Assembly: GCA_019096065.1 (NCBI GenBank)
Contig: JAGUCH010000003.1
Coordinates: 9,300,001-9,364,000, forward strand
Source of the DNA: Paracyclopina nana
Taxonomy: Eukaryota; Arthropoda; Copepoda; Cyclopoida; Cyclopettidae
Direction of reading: 5' to 3'
DNA length: 64,000 nucleotides
Each line of letters opens with the position of its first letter. Positions within the stretch are counted from its first letter, which is position 1. Made by a program: the position numbers and the translations under genes. Below the pieces are notes generated by a model. It ran no database searches. It was not told the DNA's origin and saw only the letters and a program-made list of their open reading frames with translations. Below, one piece after another: positions 56,677 to 64,000 of the stretch.

Positions 56677-57091
56677 GTAAACATCTCTATTTCTATGCTC
56701 AAATTACTTACGCACGATTTTTCACTTTATTTATTAATCTAGGCAACTCAATGGCTGTGATAACATTGACAAAATACTATTTACAAAAAATTATAATGAC
56801 AAGTGGTTCTTTTTTAAATAAAGGACACTAAATTACTTCCTTTATTGAGTGCTTGCTTCAAGGCTAGAACCTTTTCAGAAAAAGTGTGTGTGTGAGTTGA
56901 ACTTCTATGCAATAAAATTGCAGGTTGTACCTTTGTCAAATAAATCTCCCATTGAATAAATTTCCTCCTATCCTTGAGTTGTCTGCCTTGGAAGAAAGTG
57001 CATGCGTTTTCAACCACCCTGTAGCAGCCTAGTAGCAGAAAAGTACAATGTTTGAGTTTTGCCCAATGCCAGTTGGTAGCTGACAGTCAAG

Positions 57092-59048
57092 ATGAAAAGT
57101 CTTGCTTTTTTGGCCCTGACTTTGTCCCTGGCTTTAGCTCAGGAAAATGCCAAGAAACTGATTGGTGACGAAAAGAAAGATCCTGTGAAGAGGGGACCAG
57201 ATGGAAGGCCTTTGCTATTTGGCCCCCAAATAGACGCTTGCAAAACACGTGAGTTCACATTATTAAATCTTGCAGATAGGGCAAGCTTGCCTTCCTATTG
57301 GAAACAAATTGGCCAGTGTTCTGAGTGACTCGACTAGCCCCAAGATTTCATGCATATGAATCGAGGTGCCTTGAGAGGCGCACTCTTTGATGATCAGCCT
57401 CGTGGCCTTTTGGAACTTTTCATCACTCCATGCACAGCAGGGCTCAGCATAGAGCAGCGTAAAAGCTACCAACCCAGTCAAAGACTTGGATATTTTGTAG
57501 TTGACCACTGCCTCAAAGCAAGTCTGAAACTTGAGCTCATTGAAACAAGGAAATGGTAGCTTTCAAAATGATTCACACCTGAAATAGATTCGACCTCTCT
57601 TGGTCTTGAAAATGGCTTGTAAAATGGTCCAGAGCTTCTTGCACAGTGGTCACCTTGTTTGTCCGCGCTTTTGCCCCTCCAATGTCATGGAACTCGAGAA
57701 GCCATCGCAGTTGCTTGCGTCCATCTTGTTGGCCAAAAAAGTGAGCCAACATGTAAAAGGCGTACATCTCACCCCCGGCTTCAAGTAGAGTCTCTTGACA
57801 AGTGCCTAAATACTGCCTTTAGTAAACCAATCGCAGGAACTTACATAGTATTCAGTAAAAAATACCTTTTTGTGTGGAATTGACGGCGAATGAGAATGAC
57901 CTCAGTTGAGATTTGAGGTTGGTCACCAAGCAGACCAGGATATCAAATGGAAACTGGTCAGAATTTTCCCCCAAGTACCACTCGTTGAGGAGATCGGCGT
58001 GTTTCAAATCAAACATCGTGGTCCTCAGCGACCAGCAAAACTCTTCTTCAATTTTCCAAGATAGCCCTTCCTTGGCCATTGTTTTCCTTTTTGAAATGAT
58101 TGTCGATCTCGACATTTTGGGGAGTTGATCGAGAGTGACTTGCTTGGCTTCAACCATAATTTAGGTGGGTTGTCCTAAATGTCATAGAGGCCTCACTTGT
58201 CTTTGCTCTCAATTTCTGAAGTCTCATCGCAATAGAAAGCCTCATATGGAATAATAATATTCTATGGATATTTGTCATTCTTTCATTGCAGGTGTCTCGC
58301 ATGGCAAGTTGGGTGACCACCATTACTTTTTGTCCTGGAGAGAGCCTTGGAACAAATTCGAGGATTGGGACTGGTTCAATGGCAGAAACTTTTGCAGAGA
58401 ACGATGCATGGATCTGGTCAGCTTTGAGACCGCGCAGGAGTTTGAAATGTTCGAAGAAGTCATGATTGCAGGTAGCTCCAATTGTTGCAACTTCGTGCGA
58501 AATGATATATCACGTGCTGCATTTTTCCAGACAACATTTCCGCGATCTATACTTCTGGTCGAAAGTGCAACTTCCGCGGAAAAGGCTGCGAGCAGGACAT
58601 ATTCCAGCCAATCAATGTCAACGGGTGGTTTTGGGCTGGTGCGGGCAATGCGCGGATGCCACCAACAAATGAGTCCAACGTGAACACATTCTGGAGCCTC
58701 ACTGGACAGTAAATCATTGTTTCTGAGAGCTTCATGATGTCGTCACTGCACGCGTTTCATTTCAGAGCCAAGAAGCCGCAGCCAGACAACTTTGAAGGTC
58801 TGGCAGCTGGAAAATTGGTCAAAGTCAGCGATCCAATTGGCTTGACACTCGAAGGCCTTCAGGAGTGGCACGACGAGGCTTGCATGGCCGTGTTGAACAA
58901 CCATTACAATGACGGCGTCAAATGGCATGATGTTGCGTGTCACATGAGAGCAAAGCTTGTCTGCGAGGACTCGGAGGCACTTTTAGCCAGGGCTGCCAGG
59001 GAGAATCCAGGGGAAGTCATTCCGGAGCCGATTCCCATTAAAACCTGA
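57092..59048 (+). CDS. Secreted C-type lectin-like protein
   Basis: Exons 57092-57248, 58292-58471, 58531-58708 and 58766-59048; 265 aa. Signal peptide MKSLAFLALTLSLALA, a charged spacer, then one C-type lectin domain: FCRERCMDLVSFETAQEFEMF, NGWFWAGAGN, QPDNFEG, and the closing WHDVACHMRAKLVCED. The QPD tripeptide usually predicts galactose-type binding, but the second calcium motif is WHD rather than WND, so sugar binding is uncertain. Such lectins act in arthropod pathogen recognition or as structural secreted proteins. Intron 1 (1.04 kb) contains another gene on the opposite strand. Confidence 0.9.
57263..58157 (-). CDS. Unrecognised 259-aa protein, nested antisense in the lectin intron
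   Basis: Exons 57866-58157 (ATG 58157), 57579-57805 and 57263-57523, all GT-AG with matching phases. It is mainly alpha-helical by composition, with conserved-looking blocks (GLSWKIEEEFCWSLRTTM, EALDHFTSHFQDQE, SLTGLVAFTLLYAEPCCAWS) and no signal peptide or membrane segment. I do not recognise a family. The whole gene lies within lectin intron 1 (57249-58291) and its stop is 15 bp from the lectin exon 1 donor, so the transcripts would overlap in antisense. Confidence 0.65.
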
Positions 59049-59882
59049 TTAATTATTGCAACAATATTATTACAACCTAGTTGTCGTGTTAATAACACTA
59101 CAATTTGCCACCATGCCTATGGCACTTGAGCTTTCAACGGCTACGACGGAGTTATGTCAAGCTTTGCCTCTTTTTCTGTCGATATATTTTTTAAATGCCA
59201 ACATCGCACAGGAGCTAGTAAATATTTGCGTGGTGGCAAAAACTTGCGCAGTAAATGGTAGACAATAACTTGACAGATTTATGCTGAACTTTTGTGCCAT
59301 ACACAACAAACAACCTGATTGCGAAAGGACTAAGGAAACGTTAATCAAAGCTCTCTTTGAAGAAATATTGCTGCTCTTAAAGGTAACGAGATCTTTTTGC
59401 ATTGGTCTCATTTTTTGGCCATCGCTTAACGTTGCCGTTAGATGCCCCAAATCACCCACTTGCAATTATTGGCCCGGAAAAGCCCTGCCTTTCCCATATT
59501 TCAGTTGCACTTTAATGCACTGAAAGATCGATTGTTCTAAATAAGGACAGAAATGAGCATATAACTATGTTATACCAACACTCTGGAAAGGCTGGAGTGA
59601 ATCATGCAATTCCCTCGTTTGCTCCACTGAGCAGCAAATTCTTGCTGGGTGGTTAAAAATAATTTGCAAAGAAAAAATACCATAACTGCGCTATTTGGCT
59701 CTTGGCCATTAGGCCATAAAGAAAGTGACTCTGCACTTTTTTGCGCAAAATTGCGCACTGTGCTGTTGTGGCAGCTATAAGGTATAGCTTTTCCTTCAGG
59801 TGTGTCAGTAAAGCCAGGCTAACTTTTGATGGCATTTTGTTGTGGAGCCTTAAGCTAGAAGGACTTCGATCGTGCTAAAAGC
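59049..59882. other. Intergenic region
   Basis: The lectin 3' UTR, then unassigned sequence. Short ORFs at 59056-59268 and 59281-59523 have hydrophobic stretches but non-ATG or unsupported starts; I do not call them. Confidence 0.4.
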
Positions 59883-60435
59883 ATGCAAACTCACATTGAA
59901 TCCACGCTTGAAAAGGACTCGAGTAAGTTTTGCTCTTACATAACAGAAATCAGCTTCGAATTCGTACCTTCCCCACCAGAGGAGTACGATTTCCCAGATG
60001 TCCCCCTTCAGTTGGCCCAAACCAATTCCATGTCCAGAAAGGAAAAGGACAAACTGAAGAAGAAGCAGGAGAAGCTTGATCATGCTCTGGATAGCTTGAG
60101 CATTGACCAGACTGAGTTTTTCAACTTGCTCCGGAATGGAGACAAAGGAGAAGTACGACTTTGAATCATTTTATAACAATGCGCAGTTTTAAAAGCAATG
60201 CGTATCGCAGATCCGCGTGTTCCTGGATCAAGTGTTGATGAACAGGATCACAGCTTTGTCGTCCGGAGGAGACCAGCTGGAAAAGCCCAAAAAGGAGGTG
60301 GCGAGGAGAGGGTCGAAAAAGGGAAAGCAAAGGCCTCACACTCCTCCAGATCGGCATGCTTTGCACGAGGCCTACTATTTCCTGATTAAGGCCTACGTCG
60401 AGGACAAGAACGACTCCGACGGAGGCGAAAAGTAG
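59883..60435 (+). CDS. Lysine-rich 164-aa protein, not recognised
   Basis: Exons 59883-60152 and 60211-60435. The first exon has a short acidic/proline part (FVPSPPEEYDFPDVP) and a basic helix or coiled coil (SRKEKDKLKKKQEKLDHALDSL). The second has a helical start (IRVFLDQVLMNRITAL), a basic linker (RRGSKKGKQRPHTPPDR) and ends HEAYYFLIKAYVEDKNDSDGGEK. There is no signal peptide; it looks like a small nuclear or cytosolic protein. The gene is convergent with Six4/5, with stops 93 bp apart. Confidence 0.6.
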
Positions 60436-60518
60436 ATGACTTTTCGCGCAACCTCTTGCACTGGAAGTTGCGCGCATTTAGTGCAATATAAAAACCTTGC
60501 GTGGTACATGCAGAGAAA

Positions 60519-60524
60519 TTTATT
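60519..60524 (-). promoter_or_regulatory. Poly(A) signal of the Six4/5 gene
   Basis: Minus-strand AATAAA only three bases after the TAG stop. Confidence 0.55.
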
Positions 60525-60527
60525 GGT

Positions 60528-62989
60528 CTAATTTGCATTAGCTACTGATGAGGTTGGCGTTAGCCCGTTGGGGTCATAGCCGTGGTAGGCGTAGGCATGA
60601 TTAGTGAGGCCTAAAGGCCAACTTTCGGCCTTGATTGAGGGCATCATTCCCAACATATTAGCTGCGGAAACAATGAATTAATGGGGCACTTTTTAAGCAT
60701 TTTTGTTCCAAAATACCTCTGTAAGTGTCCCTTTGGTCTGCAAAAACTCCATGCTTGGGTGAGTAGCAATCTGGAGGATATTTAATGTCATTTCCCCCAC
60801 TGAGGGAATCCAATCCTGGAGATCCAAGCATGCCGAGCTCGCTGCAAGTAAAAGAACAATATTTAAATTGGTTATTTGGTAACCCGAGCCAGGTTTTATT
60901 ATAATGCAGCAGTCCAACCAAATTACTGCAGATTGCAGATGTTGAGCATCTGATTGTTCACTTAATAAAAAAGGGGATCATCAAAGCTGTTCACACTCGC
61001 GGAAATCTTTTTGAAAATTCTAGGTGGCGCTCGCGAACAGTAAATGAAACCTAGCCGGCCCGGCCCGCCCAATCTATGCAGACCGCAAACAATCTTGTCG
61101 GGGAAAGCCCGAAAATTGGAGAAAATAGATTTCGCCGGGTGTACCACCAGTTCATGTACCAGTTATTGGGTATAAGGGACTCAAGTGGGAGGAACATCGG
61201 GGGGTCTGGTGAAATTTGATCATGGCTGCCAGCCATTTTGGTCAGGATTGTGATTTGTCAAACGCTATTTGGTGCGCTTGGATGCCACTTCATGAGTTGC
61301 TCTCGCAAGTGAATTAGATAGCCTCGATCTTCGCTGCAGTTGACGAGTAATCAACGGCATTCTTGCTTCTTGAGGAGCGTGAGAAATGATGAAAGCTTAC
61401 AGACCCATCATTTCTTGGGGTCACCGGCTCACTTAACACGCTCCATTTAACCTTAAATATTTGCCTCGCAAAATGTCATATTATTTGTGGCTCGGGTTTC
61501 GGCTTGGAGGTGGTCAAAGATCGGCATCAATATGTATATGATGTTTCTTTCGTTTGCCGTTCAAGATGGCAATTTGGGTTTTCGGTTGGGCGAAAAAGTC
61601 CGATTTGGTGCTCGCGTTTCATTAAAACTCGATTTCGGCCGTGATTGATGAACGTAAATCGCGATGGAAGAGCATCTACAGATGGCGAAAATAGCTTCAT
61701 TAGTCATAATGCCAGTTGACACATGTGGAGGAGCTGGCCGTACGTAAATTGACATTTGCTGGAAATTATGGCCTCGGAATTCCCTCGGGCCAACTTTTTT
61801 ACCATTTTCTCAGCGCGGCCGACGACACGACACCACCGGCAAAAGCCATGATTTCGAGAATTTATGCAGATTTTCATTGGAGGCGAGGAGGAGAAGAAGA
61901 AATGTATTAGTGCATGCATTTCTCCACCGTTTTTCAGCTGCTGAAAAAAGTAATCCGACACCTTGCTGTTCAATGGCAGCTAGTCGTCGTCGAGCTGCAT
62001 TATCAAAGGGAGCAAAAAAGGAAGAAAAATTCAAAGAATTGTTCGACACACACACACACAAGCGCACTACATTTCTAGATAAATCTTAGTTTTTGGAATA
62101 AAAAATCCGCAAAAATGGAAAAATTCACATCTTTTTTTTAAACGTGGGGACGCGTGGAAAAATTCAATTTTGCGACACATTAGCTTAATTTGCCGGAACT
62201 TGAGTGGAGAAGACGGCAAAAAGGTGAAATAGATTTGTCAGTGTTGTGGGTGTAAAAAAAGTGAAAGTCGCGCCGGCCACAAAGCTAGACAAAACAATGA
62301 ATGCATTTGCCCAATCTTATCGATATGTGTTTTAATAAAGTGCAATGACTTTTTTGAAGTACTGCATTTTATGGACCACTACGCTTGCACGTACTGCCGT
62401 ACTATGCAGTGCGCGCGCGCGCGGATGTTCGCCGCCACTTGCGCTTTCGCGGAATTTCGCCAAGATGTTTCGCAAATCGAAATGCGATCTCAAACATGTG
62501 ATATTCCCAGCTTTTGTTTACACCCGGGTCCATTTTCAACCTTTGCTTTCCAGGTTTTGAATTTCTTCCCACATTTCGATTTTCTGCCTGAAAAAGATGA
62601 TTGGGCCGAGCCAAGCATCGGGAAAAAGGCCATTGTCCAATTTGGAAGAGGGGCCATAAACAGGCAGTACTTTTAGCGAGGTTGATGATGATTGTAACCC
62701 GACGCCAATTTATGTTAGCTTTACGGCAATTCTGCTACTAACCCTCTGCAATTTGGCGTTCGATCGCGTTGTCGCCGATTCTTGAACCAATTCGAGACTT
62801 GCGTCATGGTGAGCCCGGTCTTCTTGGCCAGCGTTTTCTTCTCGTCCGGGGTTGGATAGCGGTTGACTTTGTAGGTCTCCTTGAGGGAGTTGCGCGACTT
62901 CTCCTTGAAGCAGTACACCGTTTCTTCGCCGTCCCAAATCGTCCGGGGCAGGGGAAATTTGCGCCTCAGTCTGTACTTGTCGACTGCAC
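60528..62989 (-). CDS. Six4: Six4/5-class homeobox gene, homeodomain and C-terminal exons
   Basis: Exons seen: 62743-62989, 60717-60841 and 60528-60661 (TAG 60528-60530), all in phase. The first carries the homeodomain: [20 protein letters not shown], then [12 protein letters not shown] and the recognition helix [26 protein letters not shown] distinguishes the Six4/5 class from Six1/2 (ETSYCF) and Six3/6. Exons 2-3 encode the tail ([20 protein letters not shown] ... [16 protein letters not shown]). The upstream SIX-domain exons are not visible before 64000, so the gene continues past the right edge. It is a transcription factor for muscle, gonad and sensory development in insects. Confidence 0.9.
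60842..62742 (-). other. Intron of the Six4/5 gene
   Basis: A 1.9 kb intron between the homeodomain exon and the next coding exon. It contains a CA microsatellite near 62048 and a short GC-rich patch (CGCGCGCGCGCG) near 62412. I see no nested gene. It may hold enhancers. Confidence 0.5.
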
Positions 62990-63592
62990 CTGCAAAGCAC
63001 GAAAAAATGCAATCAATATGCACAGTGCACTCAACTTTTGACCTGATTTCCAGCCTAATTTATGAAGTTTCTTTTTAAATTGCAATCGCCAGTGCATTGC
63101 TCCTTCTCTTTCTGATCTTTTTGCAACGGTCAATAACGTCAATTCTGCTCGCTGAAGTCAGTCCAGGTGTGCTTTGCGCTCAACAGGCGGATATTTAGGC
63201 ACAAGAGCCAAAAGCGCGACTTATTCATCAACAAAAGGAACCTCTGGTAACGCGCTAGCGAGTAGTGCGAAATGTAAACAAATAAATAAGTGCATTCTTA
63301 TGCTCTTTTCCTTCAGGATCAAGTTTCTTCACCTTGAAAAATTGAAAAACCCGCCTTGAACTCTGTTTTACACATATTTTTTCGTCATGCCAACTTGTTG
63401 CCATGAGTTCCCATGGGTATGCAAAAAAATCTCTTCTACACACCACAACAACGAACAATTTTTGAGTCTGAAATGCCACAACAATGTGCTCTCACATATG
63501 CAAGTCGCGCGGCGCACACTGTGAAAACATATTGTAAATCCTTCCAGCCAAAAAAAAGCTGATTTCCCATTTTATTGCTTGCTTCAGAAACT
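62990..63592 (-). other. Upstream intron of Six4/5
   Basis: No SIX-domain coding sequence is visible and nothing else is recognised. Confidence 0.4.
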
Positions 63593-63986
63593 CTATATTT
63601 TAAACGCTGGTTTCATTTTATGTCGCGCTGCTGAATTTGGCGAATTTAGTTTTACAGTGCTCATTTGAGAGACATCATCACGCAGTGTATGTGAGCTCTT
63701 GCAGTTGTAAAAGAATTCAGCAGTGAGACCACAACAGGATTCGAGGACACACATTTTAACAAAAGTGGTGTAGACAAACACCTCCCATGGTGACACTTTT
63801 CTCATCGCGAGCATTTTTCAGTAGCTCTAATGTGATGTTCATGTAGCGAATTCCACATTTCTCCTGGTTCATTAGAAGGGTCAAAATCACGTAAATGCTA
63901 CAAATGGAGAGCTTGACAAATTGCTCTTTTGTTGGAGCTACGAGCAAATTGGAATTCTTGAAATTCATAATGATTTTCGAAAGCTG
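63593..63986 (-). CDS. Two overlapping ORF pieces, possible partial gene at the window edge
   Basis: An acceptor-like TTTCAG near 63987 opens a frame with a hydrophobic helix (LSICSIYVILTLLMN) ending after ELLKNARDEKSV. A second frame, overlapping at 63756-63814, continues with plausible protein (SPWEVFVYTTFVKMCVLES, GLTAEFFYNC). One base in the five-A run near 63803-63811 would join them. It may be a membrane receptor fragment or a pseudogene; no family is secure. Confidence 0.2.
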
Positions 63987-64000
63987 AAACTTGAGAAGCA

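Noticed and set aside
56814-57017. Minus-strand ORF after the OB-fold gene
   Set aside because: It lies over the 3' UTR and a TG repeat; start and composition are not convincing.
61021-61140. Small minus-strand ORF in the Six4/5 intron
   Set aside because: About 60 codons with no splice continuity to the homeobox exons and no recognisable motif.

Overview
The window is animal nuclear DNA. It has many short GT-AG introns, AATAAA poly(A) signals and no operon structure. The beta-spectrin N-terminus (MTTDIS..., then a block ending [18 protein letters not shown]) resembles the insect form. Together with a clan 2 P450, a BEL/Pao retrotransposon and a TCATTC-type initiator this points to an arthropod, possibly a crustacean. 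I cannot name the species from sequence alone.

Layout, left to right. 1-11126 (+): the 3' part of a PH-domain gene. Its 8.2 kb intron holds a 5.7 kb foldback transposon, an inverted pair of arrays of a ~173-bp unit. 11172-13398 (-): a P450 gene with an apparent one-base frameshift, and beside it a deleted P450 copy. 13.4-16.8 kb: no supported gene. 16865-27252 (+): complete beta-spectrin in 17 constitutive exons, with an alternative first exon and an in-frame optional exon. 27809-40175 (+): a ~25-finger C2H2 gene split by a 10.1 kb BEL/Pao element whose LTRs look identical. 40510-41274 (-): H2A.Z. 43125-45447 (-): PEPCK. 46559-46985 (-): a small secreted Cys-rich ORF with a frame break. 47208-55601 (-): complete GCN1 in 8 exons. 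56021-56676 (+): a small OB-fold-like gene, divergent from GCN1. 57092-59048 (+): a secreted C-type lectin with another 3-exon gene nested antisense in its first intron. 59883-60435 (+): an unrecognised lysine-rich protein. 60528-62989 (-): homeodomain and C-terminal exons of a Six4/5-class gene. 63593-63986 (-): an unassigned ORF pair.

The most unusual material is mobile. The BEL/Pao element has separate gag and pol frames joined by what looks like a canonical -1 slippery heptamer plus stem, whereas most BEL/Pao elements have one ORF. It also has a 410-aa third ORF after pol with its own TATA/initiator pair, and two leader segments antisense to the 5' half of a tRNA-Tyr-like sequence. The foldback element has 9-bp target duplications, outer decamer repeats and inner ~173-bp repeats, an architecture like Drosophila FB elements.

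The host genes are mostly housekeeping (membrane skeleton, gluconeogenesis, translation stress signalling, chromatin) and share no obvious pathway. Exon boundaries below were set by hand from splice-site matches and frame continuity. No database search was run, so family assignments rest on motif recognition.
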